Of a DNA stretch of 64,000 bases, positions 53,199-62,529 are shown piece by piece. The position numbers and the translations under genes were made by a program. Source of the stretch: Mycolicibacterium rufum (GTDB lineage Bacteria; Actinomycetota; Actinomycetes; Mycobacteriales; Mycobacteriaceae); contig NZ_CP092427.2 of the NCBI RefSeq assembly GCF_022374875.2, forward strand, positions 4,960,001 through 5,024,000, written 5' to 3'. Numbering within the stretch: the stretch's first letter is position 1; each line of letters opens with the position of its first letter. Under the pieces are notes generated by a model that was not told the origin of the DNA, ran no database searches, and was given only the letters and a program-made list of their open reading frames with translations.

Positions 53199-54038
53199 AT
53201 GGCGGTGGTGGTGGTCAGTGACTCGTCGTCGCGGTTGGGCGCCGACGACGAGAAGCGCTGGAACATCCGCGCGGTGCCGCTGCACGTCCTGGTCGACGGG
53301 GTCGATCTGCGCGACGGTGTGGACGAGATCCCGTACGACATCCATGACCGACCCAAGGTGACCACGGCGGGGGCCGCGCCCACCGACCTCGAGGACACCT
53401 ACCGGCAGGCGCTGGCCGACAGCGGCGGCGACGGCGTGGTGGCGGTGCATCTGTCCGCCGCGTTGTCGAGCACCTACAGTGCGGCCGTTATGGCCGCGCG
53501 ACAGTTCGGATCGTCGGTGCGCGTGGTCAATTCGCGCTCGGCGGCGATGGGCGTCGGGTTCATCGCCGGCGCGGCCGCGCGCTGCGCGGCCGCGGGCGGG
53601 GACGTCGACGCCGTGGAGGCCGCCGCGCGCGCCGCCCGGGGGCGAACTCATGTGTTTCTCGTCGTGCACCGGCTGGACAATCTGCGCCGCAGCGGTCGGA
53701 TCGGTACCGCGTCGTCCTGGCTGGGTACCGCGTTGTCGCTCAAACCGCTGCTGCGCCTCGACGTCGACGGCCGGCTGGTGCTCGACCAGCGCATCCGCAC
53801 CGTGAGCAAGGCGCACGCGGCGCTGGTGGACCGGGTCGCCGACGCCGTGGGCGAGGCGCCGGCCGACGTGGTGGTGCACCACGTCGACAACCACGACGCC
53901 GCCGACGAACTGGGAGCTGCTCTGACACAGCGGCTTCCGCAGTTGAGCTCGTTGTCGGTGGCCGACATGGGCCCGGTGTTGTCGGTGCACGTGGGCGCGG
54001 GCGCCGTCGGGGTTGCCGTGCAGGTCGCCGCGCGCTGA
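53199..54038 (+). CDS. DegV-family fatty-acid-binding protein
   Basis: Protein of 279 aa with the two-lobed DegV fold that cradles a long-chain fatty acid. VVVVSDSSSRLGADD opens the protein; TSGAAPTDLEDTY is represented by TTAGAAPTDLEDTYRQAL, and VHLSAALSSTYSAAVMAARQF contains the lipid-carboxylate serines. VVNSRSAAMGVGFIAGAAAR follows the family pattern. It starts 2 nt after octT in the same operon, as Rv2417c does. A role in delivering fatty acids to the neighbouring octanoyltransferase is suggestive, not shown. Confidence 0.9.
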   Translation: MAVVVVSDSSSRLGADDEKRWNIRAVPLHVLVDGVDLRDGVDEIPYDIHDRPKVTTAGAAPTDLEDTYRQALADSGGDGVVAVHLSAALSSTYSAAVMAARQFGSSVRVVNSRSAAMGVGFIAGAAARCAAAGGDVDAVEAAARAARGRTHVFLVVHRLDNLRRSGRIGTASSWLGTALSLKPLLRLDVDGRLVLDQRIRTVSKAHAALVDRVADAVGEAPADVVVHHVDNHDAADELGAALTQRLPQLSSLSVADMGPVLSVHVGAGAVGVAVQVAAR

Positions 54039-54040
54039 GA

Positions 54041-55090
54041 TCAGACCGCGACCCGGCCCGTGATCGGCGGGAGATCGGCCAGCGTCACGATGCCCGGCGG
54101 CGCGGCGACGACGGCGGGCACCGCGTTGGTCACCGGCATGGCCGTGTAGATCATGCCCAGGCCCATGAACCCCGGTTCGGTCCAGTCTCTGGGCGGCAGG
54201 CAGTGCACGACCGTCCGCATGTTGGGCAGCCCGAACACCTGTACGACGTGGCCGTGCTCCAGGGGTTTGGGCGGGGTCACGTGCTGACCCATGATCCAGT
54301 TGAAGCCGACGCTGACCACGTTGCGTTCGCCGACCCAGCCGCGGTGATACCCCATCACCCCGGCGACCGTGCCCTGCGGGATCGTCATGAAGCCGAGGTC
54401 GCTGTCGCCAGTGGCGGCGGTGAACGTCACGTCGAACGTCATCCGGTCCAGCGTCGCGCCGATGGCGTCGGCCATCATGGCCGCCGACTCGGCGAACACC
54501 TCGCTCTCGCGGCGCACGCTCTCGGCCAATCCGGGCGTATCGGGATCCTGCGAGAACCCCATCGCGGTCTGCGTGCCCGCCGACTCGTAGGTCGAGCAGT
54601 CCACCGACTCGGTGATGCGGATCTCGTCGACGCGCTCGCAGGCGCCGCTGAGGACCATACCGACCAGATTCGACATGCCGGGGTGCGCGCCGCTGCCGAA
54701 AATCGTGGATCCGCCACGCTCACAAGCGGATCGGATGCGCTGCAGATCCTCGGGGGACTGCTTGCCCCCGGTGATCCAGGCGGCCGACGAACACACGTTC
54801 ACGCCCGACTCGAGCAGCCGGACCAACTCGTCGATGCTCGGCCACAGCGGGTTGTAGCAGCACGCGTCGGGCCGCAGCGCGAGCAGTGCCTCGATGTCGT
54901 CGGTGGCGCTCACCCCGGTGGGCTCGGGCCAGCCGGCCAGTTCGGCGGCGTCGACGCCGACCTTGTCGGCGCCGTGAGCGTAGACCCCGACCAGTTCCAT
55001 GTCGTCGCGGCCGATGATGGCGTGCAGCGAGCGGCGGCCGATGTTCCCGGTGGTCCACTGGATGACGCGCAGAGGTTGCTCGGTCGGCAT
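54041..55090 (-). CDS. dihydrodipicolinate reductase-like NAD(P)-dependent dehydrogenase
   Basis: Protein of 349 aa with a DapB-type Rossmann start (RVIQWTTGNIGRRSLHAIIGRDDMELVGVYAHG) and a central NVCSSAAWITGGKQSPEDLQR segment. It resembles 2,4-diaminopentanoate-dehydrogenase-like proteins more than true DapB (about 245 aa), and C-terminal sequences such as IPQGTVAGVMGYHRGW are those of this mycobacterial family. ATG 55090 is 6 nt after TAGGTT (complement of 55097-55102), leaderless. It diverges from the SDR gene across 31 bp and ends 2 bp from degV. Substrate unknown. Confidence 0.83.
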   Translation of the reverse strand: MPTEQPLRVIQWTTGNIGRRSLHAIIGRDDMELVGVYAHGADKVGVDAAELAGWPEPTGVSATDDIEALLALRPDACCYNPLWPSIDELVRLLESGVNVCSSAAWITGGKQSPEDLQRIRSACERGGSTIFGSGAHPGMSNLVGMVLSGACERVDEIRITESVDCSTYESAGTQTAMGFSQDPDTPGLAESVRRESEVFAESAAMMADAIGATLDRMTFDVTFTAATGDSDLGFMTIPQGTVAGVMGYHRGWVGERNVVSVGFNWIMGQHVTPPKPLEHGHVVQVFGLPNMRTVVHCLPPRDWTEPGFMGLGMIYTAMPVTNAVPAVVAAPPGIVTLADLPPITGRVAV

Positions 55091-55121
55091 GGCGTCAACC
55101 TACCGCCTCTAAGGTGGCCGC
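55091..55121. promoter_or_regulatory. 31-bp divergent leaderless promoter pair
   Basis: TAGGTT on the minus strand (55097-55102) and TAAGGT on the plus strand (55110-55115) are each 6 nt from their start codons and 7 bp from each other. Upstream promoter elements must lie inside the opposite coding sequence. Confidence 0.6.
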
Positions 55122-55928
55122 ATGACTGACTCGACACGCGTCGCTGTCGTGACCGGCGCCAGCCGCGGCGCGGGCCTCGGTATCGCCACCGCCCTGGCCG
55201 CCCGCGGATGGCGGGTCTATGGCACCGGTCGCAGCATCGACGAGGCTCCGAGCTGGGGTGTCGGGGTGCGGGTGGACCACCGCGACGACGACGCGGTCGG
55301 GGCGCTGTTCGAACGGGTGGCCGCTGAGACGGGCCGACTGGACCTGCTCGTCAACAACGCCGCGGTCATCGCCGACGAACTGGTGGGCCCGGAACCGTTC
55401 TGGCAGAAGCCCCGCGGGCTGGCCGACGTGCTGGACGTCGGTCTGCGGTCCTCCTACATCGCGTCCTGGTACGCCGCGCCGCTGCTCACCGATCGGGAGC
55501 GGGCGCTGATCGCGTTCACGTCCTCACCCGGATCGGTGTGTTACATGCACGGGCCGGCCTACGGTGCGCAGAAGGCCGGCGTGGACAAGATGGCCGCGGA
55601 CATGGCCGTCGACTTCCGCGGCACCGGGGTGGCGACGGTGTCGATCTGGATGGGCATCCTGCTCACCGAGCGGTTGCGTCGCGCCTTCGACGGGAATCTC
55701 GCCGCGCTCACCGACTTCGCAACTCAGGCCGAAACGCCGGAATTCACGGGTTATCTCATCGACGCCCTGTTCGCCGACCCCGGTATGGCGGAGCTCAGCG
55801 GACACACCGTGATCGGCGCCGAACTGGCCCGCACCTACGGGCTCACCGACGAGGGCGGCCGCATCCCGCCGTCGCACCGGGAGATGCTCGGCGCTCCCCG
55901 GGAGCCCAGCGCGGTGATCGTGCGCTGA
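55122..55928 (+). CDS. short-chain dehydrogenase/reductase
   Basis: Classical-type SDR of 268 aa. The cofactor motif TGASRGAGLG is at about 11-20, the NNAA motif in LLVNNAAVIADE at about 80, and the catalytic serine and YxxxK are in FTSSPGSVCYMHGPAYGAQKAG. The C-terminal part is a little longer than average and ends PREPSAVIVR. It is transcribed alone from a leaderless promoter. It is next to two acyl-CoA dehydrogenase genes on the other strand. Substrate unknown. Confidence 0.9.
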   Translation: MTDSTRVAVVTGASRGAGLGIATALAARGWRVYGTGRSIDEAPSWGVGVRVDHRDDDAVGALFERVAAETGRLDLLVNNAAVIADELVGPEPFWQKPRGLADVLDVGLRSSYIASWYAAPLLTDRERALIAFTSSPGSVCYMHGPAYGAQKAGVDKMAADMAVDFRGTGVATVSIWMGILLTERLRRAFDGNLAALTDFATQAETPEFTGYLIDALFADPGMAELSGHTVIGAELARTYGLTDEGGRIPPSHREMLGAPREPSAVIVR

Positions 55929-55931
55929 GAC

Positions 55932-56924
55932 TCAGGGCGCGATCAGCGCCCAGAGTCCATCCGGTCCTGCGCGCAACGCCATGTCGGTGAGCAGGTCGTC
56001 CCAGTGCCGCATCGAGCCGAACTCCGAGCGCCACGCCAGCGCCGCCCGGGTGAAGGCGTGCAGCCGGTGCTCGCTGGTGGTGCCGATGGCGCCGTGCACC
56101 TGATGGGCGTTGCGCACGACCACCGAGGTGGCGTGGCCCGCGCACGAACGGGCCGACGCGACAAGAAATTCCAGGCTCGGCGCGGCCCAGTCGGAGGCGA
56201 TGGCGGCCGTCAGCGCGGCCTCGGTGGCCGAGCGCGCGAGCGCGGCCTCGCACGCGATGTCGGAGATCAGGTGCTGGACGGCCTGGAACTTCGACAGCGG
56301 CCGCCCGAACTGCTCGCGGGTCGTCGCGTGCTCGATCGACAGCTCGAGCGCGCGATCCAGCGCCGCACAGATCTGCAGGGCGCGGATCAGCGCCGCCTTG
56401 AGCCGCAGTATAGCGATCTGCCCGGCGGCGACGGCCGTGCCGGACAGGACGGCCAGGTCGGCGGTGACGGTGTCACGCGGCTCACCGATCATGTTGGCGC
56501 TGAACGTGATCGACAGATCGGCGGGGTCGAGGTCGGCGACGAGGTGTTCGTCGTCGCGTTCCCAGACCGCGACGATGCGATCCGCGTCCGACGCCCACGG
56601 CGCGCCGGTGGCCCGGCCTTGCGCGTCGAACAGACAGACGGTGCGCCGAGCGCTGTCGGCCGTGATCCCGGCGGTGTCCAGCAGCCAGCAGGCCAGCAGA
56701 TCGTGTTCGGCCAGCGGGATCCGCGCGCCGTGGCGTGCGGCGGCGGAGACGAGTTCGGCGGCCTCGAGCCATCCCGCCCCGCTGCCGCCGGCGTCTTCGG
56801 CGCCGGTCAGCCGGACCAGGCCCAGATCGTCGAGCCGGCGCCACAGGTCGGCGTCCTGAGCGTGTTCGGCGAACACGGCGTCCATCATCTCGGCGAGCGC
56901 GGGCTCGATGTGCGGGGCGCTCAT
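55932..56924 (-). CDS. acyl-CoA dehydrogenase, short (FadE-like) subunit
   Basis: Acyl-CoA-dehydrogenase-fold protein of 330 aa. The C-terminal helical bundle carries ALELSIEHATTREQFGRPLSKFQAVQHLISDIA and the QVHGAIGTTSEHRLH segment. The FAD-binding middle domain is short and lacks the usual catalytic glutamate block, as in the non-catalytic partner of alpha2beta2 FadE heteromers known from mycobacterial steroid catabolism. Its ATG overlaps the stop of the other FadE gene by 4 nt, consistent with a heteromeric complex. Confidence 0.88.
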   Translation of the reverse strand: MSAPHIEPALAEMMDAVFAEHAQDADLWRRLDDLGLVRLTGAEDAGGSGAGWLEAAELVSAAARHGARIPLAEHDLLACWLLDTAGITADSARRTVCLFDAQGRATGAPWASDADRIVAVWERDDEHLVADLDPADLSITFSANMIGEPRDTVTADLAVLSGTAVAAGQIAILRLKAALIRALQICAALDRALELSIEHATTREQFGRPLSKFQAVQHLISDIACEAALARSATEAALTAAIASDWAAPSLEFLVASARSCAGHATSVVVRNAHQVHGAIGTTSEHRLHAFTRAALAWRSEFGSMRHWDDLLTDMALRAGPDGLWALIAP

Positions 56925-58060
56925 CGCATCCCCAGGCCACGGGCGATCACGCCGCGCAACACCTCGTTGGTGCCGCCGCGGATGGTGAAACCGGGACGCT
57001 GGTCCACCGCCGCGGTCGCCAGCTCCGCGAATGCGGTGCTGTGATCGGTTGCCAGATGCGCGAATTCGGCGATGTCACCCTCCGTGGTGGTGCCCAGCAC
57101 CTTGACGACGGCGGCGGGAACCTCCGCGGGTTCGTGGCGCTGCAGCGCGTCCGCCACGGCCGAGGACATCTGGTGCAGCCCCGCGACCCTGCCCACCAGC
57201 CGGCCCAGGCTCGCATCCCGGGGGAGTTGCCCGGCGGCCATGGCGTCGGCGGTGGCCTGCAGCAGCATGAACGTCGAGAGCACCCGCTCCGGGCCGCTGC
57301 GTTCGAACGCCAACTCTGAGGTGCACTGCCGCCAGCCCTCGCCGATCTCCCCGAACACCATGTCGTCGGGCACGAAGACGCCGTCGAGGATCACCTCGTT
57401 GAAGTGGTGGGCGCCGTTCATCGACCGGATCGGCCGGATCTCGACACCGGGATCACGCAGGTCGACGATGAACTGGCTCAGACCGGCGTGCCGGTGCGCG
57501 GGGTCGACCGGCGCGGTGCGGACCAGAGCGATGAACGCGTGCGCCAGGTGAGCGCCCGAGGTCCACACCTTCGCCCCGGTGAGCCGCCAGCCACCGTCGA
57601 CCTGCTCGGCCCGGGTGCGCACGCTCGCCAGGTCGGATCCGGAGTCCGGTTCGCTCATGCCGATGCCGAAAAAGCATTCCCCGGCAACGATTCTGGGCAG
57701 AAAATGACGCCGCTGCGCCTCGGTGCCGTATTTGAGCAGCGACGGCACGATCTGCCGGTCGGCGATCCAGTGCGCCGCCACGGGAGCGCCCGCGGCCAGC
57801 AGCTCCTCGGTGACGACGAACCGTTCGAGGAAGGACCGGCCGTGCCCGCCGTACTCGACGGGCACCGTCATGCCGAGCCACCCGCGCTCGGCCAGCGCGG
57901 CGGTGAACGCTTCGTCCCAGCCGCTCAGCCACGCGTCGACCGATGGGGTGAAGGCGCCGGCGGCGCGCTGGTCGGCGAGGAACCGGCGCACCTCGGCGCG
58001 CAGGTCGTGGTGGCTCGACGGGTCGGCGCCGGATCGCGGTACCAGGCGGGGCAGCGCCAT
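56921..58060 (-). CDS. acyl-CoA dehydrogenase (FadE-like)
   Basis: Flavoenzyme of 379 aa that oxidises an acyl-CoA at C2-C3. FFGIGMSEPDSGSDLASVRTRAE is the FAD/substrate signature, with GGWRLTGAKVWTSGAHLAHAFIALVR following, and the C-terminal RPGFTIRGGTNEVLRGVIARGLGMR is the flavin-pocket end. ATG 58060 overlaps the membrane-protein stop (TGATG); a longer open frame into that gene is rejected. It is co-transcribed with the 330-aa partner and probably the membrane-protein gene. Chain length and pathway unknown. Confidence 0.9.
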   Translation of the reverse strand: MALPRLVPRSGADPSSHHDLRAEVRRFLADQRAAGAFTPSVDAWLSGWDEAFTAALAERGWLGMTVPVEYGGHGRSFLERFVVTEELLAAGAPVAAHWIADRQIVPSLLKYGTEAQRRHFLPRIVAGECFFGIGMSEPDSGSDLASVRTRAEQVDGGWRLTGAKVWTSGAHLAHAFIALVRTAPVDPAHRHAGLSQFIVDLRDPGVEIRPIRSMNGAHHFNEVILDGVFVPDDMVFGEIGEGWRQCTSELAFERSGPERVLSTFMLLQATADAMAAGQLPRDASLGRLVGRVAGLHQMSSAVADALQRHEPAEVPAAVVKVLGTTTEGDIAEFAHLATDHSTAFAELATAAVDQRPGFTIRGGTNEVLRGVIARGLGMR

Positions 58061-58710
58061 CAGTCTCCTACGGGTTCTTCGGTGTCCTGAGCAACGGCGG
58101 CGGCCGGTTCGGCGTCGGTGGCCTCGGCCGGACGTGTCAGTGCGATCCCGAGCGCGAGGACGAACGCCACCGACAGCGTGCCGCCGAGGTAGTGATTCAT
58201 CGGTCCGCCGGGGGAGATGAAGCTTCCCGGCGGCCCGATCAACGTGATCGTCTCGATGAGCTGTTCGACGGTGAACACCGCGGCGATGATCCCGAGCCAG
58301 CGGGGCAGGCGCCCTTCGTTGGCGTTCACCAGGATCGGGGCGGCTACGGCGATGTTGGCGATGGTGGCCACCGGCAGCCACATCGAGCCGACGTCCTCGA
58401 TCGCGCGTGCGGTGCCGCCGGGCGCCTGGCCGGGACGCAGGGAGGGGCCGCCGAGGAACCAGATCGCGATGCAGAGCTGGGCGACGAGTAGTGCGGAACC
58501 GATCGTGAACAGGTGGGCGGGGGGTCCGGCGAGCCGGTCGCGGGCGACGGCGAGCACGACGAGCAGCGCCAGCGTGGCGAAGGTCAGCAGCAGGGCCTGG
58601 ACGCGGGTGACGGCGGGGTCGGAGCCGGGCAGCGCGTGCAGGAAGACCACGGCCGTGGCGTACAGCACCGCGAACGCGGCACCGGCGATCATCGGGGCTC
58701 GACCGTTCAT
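58060..58710 (-). CDS. integral membrane protein of unknown function
   Basis: Protein of 216 aa with six probable membrane helices: MIAGAAFAVLYATAVVFLHAL, VQALLLTFATLALLVVLAVA, LFTIGSALLVAQLCIAIWFL, WLPVATIANIAVAAPILV, LGIIAAVFTVEQLIETITLI and LGGTLSVAFVLALGIAL. A short acidic tail follows. The start codon lies 8 nt from TAGCAT (complement of 58719-58724). It heads the operon with the two acyl-CoA dehydrogenases. I do not recognise the family. Confidence 0.8.
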   Translation of the reverse strand: MNGRAPMIAGAAFAVLYATAVVFLHALPGSDPAVTRVQALLLTFATLALLVVLAVARDRLAGPPAHLFTIGSALLVAQLCIAIWFLGGPSLRPGQAPGGTARAIEDVGSMWLPVATIANIAVAAPILVNANEGRLPRWLGIIAAVFTVEQLIETITLIGPPGSFISPGGPMNHYLGGTLSVAFVLALGIALTRPAEATDAEPAAAVAQDTEEPVGD

Positions 58711-58806
58711 ATGCGGTCATGCTAACCCGCTGTCCCCAGACCCGAGTTCATCCACAGACCGCGTCGGCGGAGCCGCTGCTGCGCCGGCGCCGTCGGTCGG
58801 CGTGCT

Positions 58807-58812
58807 TACCGT
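58807..58812 (+). promoter_or_regulatory. -10 box TACCGT of leaderless comEA
   Basis: The hexamer ends 6 nt before ATG 58819 in a 108-bp divergent intergenic region. No Shine-Dalgarno is seen. Confidence 0.55.
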
Positions 58813-58818
58813 CGCCCT

Positions 58819-59640
58819 ATGTCGAGCGAACTGCCTGCCGAGCGGCTCCGGCGCCGTCTGGGTGCCGACGGCGCCCGCGACGGTCAGTCCGCCGACGGGG
58901 ACGACGAGGCGTCCGAGACGTCGCTGGCGCGCTGGCTGCCGGAATCCGGACCCGGGCGCCCCGCGGCGTGGCTGACGCGGGTCCGGGCCGATCCCGGCAG
59001 GGCGGGTGTCCTCGCGCTCGGGGTCGTCGGCCTGGTCGCCGTCCTGGTGACCGTGGTGAGCCTGGTCCGGGACCGGCCGCCGGCTGTCGTCTCCGCCAAG
59101 CTGCCGCCGGTGGAGATGGTGTCGTCGGCGGCACCGGCGCCGCCGGGGGCGCCGCCTGCGGGCGGACCGGTGGTCGTCAGCGTGGTCGGACTGGTGCACC
59201 GTCCCGGTCTGGTCACTCTGGAGCAGGGCGCCAGGATCGCCGATGCCCTCGAGGCCGCCGGCGGGGCGGTGGACGGCGCCGACGTCGTGGGTCTGAACAT
59301 GGCCCGGCGGGTCGCCGATGGGGAGCAGATCGTCGTCGGGATCGGCGCGCCACCGGGTGAACCGACCCCGATGGGGAGCTCGGTGGTGTCGGACTCCAGG
59401 CCGGCACCGGGTTCGCCGGCGGGCGAAAAAGCACCGGAGGCAACGGGTGTCGTTGATCTGAACGCCGCGACGGTCGAGCAGCTCGACACCCTGCCGGGGG
59501 TCGGTCCGGTGACCGCCGCAGCGATCGTGGCGTGGCGGGATGCCAACGGACGGTTCACCAGTGTCGACCAGCTGGGCGATGTGGACGGGATCGGTCCGGC
59601 GCGGCTGGACAAGCTGCGCAACCTCGTGGCCGTGGGATGA
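58819..59640 (+). CDS. comEA: ComEA-like helix-hairpin-helix DNA-binding membrane protein
   Basis: Protein of 273 aa. A cytoplasmic N-terminus of about 60 residues is followed by one membrane helix (AGVLALGVVGLVAVLVTVVSLV). Then an SLBB-type domain follows (VVVSVVGLVHRPGLVTLEQGARIADALEAAGG) and a Pro/Gly linker. A C-terminal double helix-hairpin-helix begins VVDLNAATVEQLDTLPGVGPVTAAAIVAWR. It should bind DNA outside the membrane. comEC overlaps its stop (ATGA). It corresponds to Rv2415c. Natural competence is not established in mycobacteria, so the role is uncertain. Confidence 0.92.
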   Translation: MSSELPAERLRRRLGADGARDGQSADGDDEASETSLARWLPESGPGRPAAWLTRVRADPGRAGVLALGVVGLVAVLVTVVSLVRDRPPAVVSAKLPPVEMVSSAAPAPPGAPPAGGPVVVSVVGLVHRPGLVTLEQGARIADALEAAGGAVDGADVVGLNMARRVADGEQIVVGIGAPPGEPTPMGSSVVSDSRPAPGSPAGEKAPEATGVVDLNAATVEQLDTLPGVGPVTAAAIVAWRDANGRFTSVDQLGDVDGIGPARLDKLRNLVAVG

Positions 59641-61103
59641 CCGACCTGCGGTTGGTGCCCGCGGCGGCGACGGCCTGGACGGTGACCGCCGCGGGCATCC
59701 TGTGGGCGTTCCCGGGGGTCCTGGCGGCACTGTCGAGCGCGCTCGCCGCCACCGTGGCGGCTGGGTGGTGGGCGGGCAGGCGGCGGGGTGACGGTGTCGA
59801 CCGACGGGCGCTGCTGGGTGCGGCGGCGGCGGTCGCGCTGGTCGGCGGCGGCTTCGCGGTGGCGGTGTGCCTGCGCGTCGACCAGGTGCGTCACCATCCG
59901 GTGGCGACCTACACCGGGTCGGTGCCCGCGGTCGTGGTGACACCCGACGAGACACCGCGGGTGGTGGCGGGCGGACGGGTGATGTTCCGTGCGACGCTGG
60001 CCCGCCTCGACGGTCACGCGGCCGCGGGCTCGGTGCTGGTGTTCGCCTCCGGCGGGGACTACGCGGGGCTGCAGGCGGGCCGCCCGGCGGGGTTCCGCGC
60101 ACGCGTCGGCCCGCCCCGCAGGCGCGATCTGACGGTCGCGGTGCTGACGGCGACCGGCCCACCGCGGCTCGGCGAGGCGGCGCTGATGCACCGGGCCGCC
60201 CATCGTGTGCGCGGGGACTTCTCCGAGGCGGCGCGCCTCGTGCTGCCCGCCGGGCAGGCCGCGTTGCTGCCCGCCCTGGTGCTCGGCGACACGTCGGCGG
60301 TGCCCGCGCCACTCACCAGGGACTTCCGGACGGCCGGACTGACGCATCTGACCGCGGTGTCGGGCGCGAACGTGACCATCGTCTGCGGGGCGGTGCTGCT
60401 CACCGCCGTGCTGATCGGGCCGCACGCCGCCGTTCTGCTCGCGGCGCTGACCCTGGCGGGGTTCGTCGTCGTGGTGCAGCCGTCGGCCAGCGTGCTGCGG
60501 GCCGCGGTGATGGGGGCGATCACGCTGCTGGCCGTCCTGACCCACCGCCGCAGGCAGGCCCTGCCGGCGCTGGCGGCGGCGGTCGTCGTGCTGATGATCG
60601 GCGCCCCCGAACTCGCCGTCGACGTCGGGTTCGCGCTGTCGGTGTCGGCCACCGCGGGGCTGGTGCTCGTCGCACCGGCGTGGTCCCGGCGCCTGACCGG
60701 CCGGGGCTGGCCGCGGCCGCTCGCCGATGCGGTCAGCGTGGCGCTGGCCGCGCAACTGGTGACCGCCCCGCTGGTGGCCGGGGTATCGGGTGCGGTGAGC
60801 CTCGTGTCGGTGGCGGCCAACCTGCTCGTCGCGCCGGTGATCCCGCCGATCACCCTGGTCGGCACTGCCGCTGCCGCGCTCGGCCCGCTGTGGCCTGCCG
60901 GCGCGCAGATGCTGATCCGTTTCACCGGTCCGGAAGTGTGGTGGCTGACCGTCGTCGCGCGCTGGGCCGCCGCGATGCCCGCCGCGTCGATTCCGGTTCC
61001 CTCGGGTCTGGCCGGCGTCGCGATCGTCGCCGTCGTCGCGGTCGTCGTCGCCCTGGTGTGGCATTGGGCGCTGTCGGGCCGTCGTGACACCATCGTGCGG
61101 TGA
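59637..61103 (+). CDS. comEC: ComEC/Rec2-family membrane channel protein
   Basis: Polytopic membrane protein of 488 aa. The N-terminal DUF4131-like region (about 1-170) precedes the competence domain with [36 protein letters not shown], the hallmark Competence-domain stretch, and about ten hydrophobic helices. It ends after the helices and has no C-terminal metallo-beta-lactamase nuclease domain, unlike many bacterial ComEC. ATG 59637 overlaps comEA; upstream in-frame starts lie inside comEA. holA overlaps the stop. It corresponds to Rv2414c. Confidence 0.92.
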   Translation: MTDLRLVPAAATAWTVTAAGILWAFPGVLAALSSALAATVAAGWWAGRRRGDGVDRRALLGAAAAVALVGGGFAVAVCLRVDQVRHHPVATYTGSVPAVVVTPDETPRVVAGGRVMFRATLARLDGHAAAGSVLVFASGGDYAGLQAGRPAGFRARVGPPRRRDLTVAVLTATGPPRLGEAALMHRAAHRVRGDFSEAARLVLPAGQAALLPALVLGDTSAVPAPLTRDFRTAGLTHLTAVSGANVTIVCGAVLLTAVLIGPHAAVLLAALTLAGFVVVVQPSASVLRAAVMGAITLLAVLTHRRRQALPALAAAVVVLMIGAPELAVDVGFALSVSATAGLVLVAPAWSRRLTGRGWPRPLADAVSVALAAQLVTAPLVAGVSGAVSLVSVAANLLVAPVIPPITLVGTAAAALGPLWPAGAQMLIRFTGPEVWWLTVVARWAAAMPAASIPVPSGLAGVAIVAVVAVVVALVWHWALSGRRDTIVR

Positions 61104-62053
61104 GCACCGGTCTGCACCTCATCCTCGGTGACGAGGAGTTGCTCGTCGAACGCGCCGTAGCGGCCATCCTGCGGCAGGCGCGCGCCTCGGCGGGCACCGC
61201 CGACGTTCCCGTCGACCGCTTGCGTGCCGGTGAGGTCAGCGTCAGCGAGCTCGCCGAGTTGCTCAGCCCGTCCCTGTTCGCCGACGAACGCGTGGTGGTG
61301 CTCGAATCCGCCGCCGAGGCGGGCAAGGACGCCGTGGCCGTCATCGAGAACGCCGCCGCCGACCTCCCCGAGGGGACGCTGCTGGCGGTCGTGCACTCCG
61401 GCGGGGGCCGGGCGAAGGCGCTGGCCGACCGGCTCAAGAAACTCGGCGCCGAGGTCCATCCCTGCGCCCGCCTCACGAAGGCGGCCGAGCGCGCCGACTT
61501 CGTCCGCAAGGAGTTCCGGGCGTTGAAGATCAAGGCCGATGACGACACCGTCGCCGCGGTGATCGACGCGATCGGCTCGGATCTGCGGGAGTTGGCGTCG
61601 GCGTGCTCTCAGCTGGTCGCCGACACCGGCGGGGCGGTCGACGCCGCCGCGGTGCGCCGGTACCACTCGGGTAAGGCGGAGGTGAAGGGCTTCGACATCG
61701 CCGACAAGGTGGTCGTGGGCGATGTGGCCGGGGCCGCCGAGGCGTTGCGCTGGGCGATGATGGCCGGCGAGCCGCACGTGGTGCTGGCCGATGCGCTCGC
61801 CGAGGCGGTGCACACCATCGCACGGGTGGCGCCGCTGTCCGGGGACCCCTACCGGCTGGCCGGCGAACTCGGGATGCCGCCGTGGCGTGTCCAGAAGGCG
61901 CAGAAGCAGGCGCGGCGATGGTCGCGCGACTCGGTGGCCGAGGCGCTGCGGTTGGTGGCGGCGCTCAACGCGGACGTCAAAGGCGCGGCGGCAGACGCCG
62001 ACTACGCGCTGGAGAGCGCGGTGCGCAAGGTGGCGTCGCTGGTCGGCGACTGA
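61100..62053 (+). CDS. holA: DNA polymerase III subunit delta
   Basis: Clamp-loader subunit of 317 aa that opens the beta sliding clamp. It starts [25 protein letters not shown], the N-terminal interaction part with GDE, and includes [20 protein letters not shown], then [23 protein letters not shown]. The C-terminal collar region ends [23 protein letters not shown] 61100 overlaps comEC (GTGA). It completes comEA-comEC-holA, the same order as Rv2415c-Rv2413c. Confidence is high from sequence and context. Confidence 0.95.
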   Translation: MSTGLHLILGDEELLVERAVAAILRQARASAGTADVPVDRLRAGEVSVSELAELLSPSLFADERVVVLESAAEAGKDAVAVIENAAADLPEGTLLAVVHSGGGRAKALADRLKKLGAEVHPCARLTKAAERADFVRKEFRALKIKADDDTVAAVIDAIGSDLRELASACSQLVADTGGAVDAAAVRRYHSGKAEVKGFDIADKVVVGDVAGAAEALRWAMMAGEPHVVLADALAEAVHTIARVAPLSGDPYRLAGELGMPPWRVQKAQKQARRWSRDSVAEALRLVAALNADVKGAAADADYALESAVRKVASLVGD

Positions 62054-62060
62054 GGGGCGG

Positions 62061-62321
62061 TCAGATCTTGTTGAACGCCCGGGCCAGCGCCGACTTGCGG
62101 TTGGCGGCCTGATTCTTGTGGATCACGCCCTTGCTGGCGGCCTTGTCCAGCTTGCGGCTGGTGGCGGCCAGCAGCTCGCCGGCCTTGTCCTTGTCGCCCG
62201 AGTCGACGGCCTCACGGAAGCCACGAACCGCCGTGTGAAGCGACGACTTCACCGACTTGTTGCGCAGTCTGCGGCGCTCGTTGGTGCGGTTCCGCTTCTC
62301 CTGCGACTTGATGTTGGCCAC
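62061..62321 (-). CDS. rpsT: 30S ribosomal protein S20
   Basis: Ribosomal protein of 86 aa binding 16S rRNA. It starts [21 protein letters not shown] and contains the basic helices [18 protein letters not shown] and [29 protein letters not shown] 62321 follows GAAGGA (complement of 62330-62335). It is convergent with holA and divergent from the ATP-grasp gene, as Rv2412 is. The leader is about 70 nt. Confidence 0.98.
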   Translation of the reverse strand: MANIKSQEKRNRTNERRRLRNKSVKSSLHTAVRGFREAVDSGDKDKAGELLAATSRKLDKAASKGVIHKNQAANRKSALARAFNKI

Positions 62322-62394
62322 GCGTGTATTCCTTCGACAATCTCGGCTGGATGGGTTGAGTCTGTGGGCGCCCTATCGGGGGCAGCGACTGTTC

Positions 62395-62424
62395 AGGTTA
62401 GCAGCGAGCGGGTAAATCGACCAA
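62395..62424 (-). promoter_or_regulatory. SigA-type promoter of rpsT
   Basis: Read on the minus strand: -35 TTGGTC (62424-62419), 18-bp spacer, -10 TAACCT (62400-62395). It is the best two-box promoter in this gap. Confidence 0.6.
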
Positions 62425-62529
62425 AGCGGAACCCACTGGCCTGCCGAAACGGCGGGAATGTTGCAGCATGGCATGCGTGCGCCTGAGTTGACGGGGCGCG
62501 CGCACGCGCACGGGAGGAGCACGGGAGCT

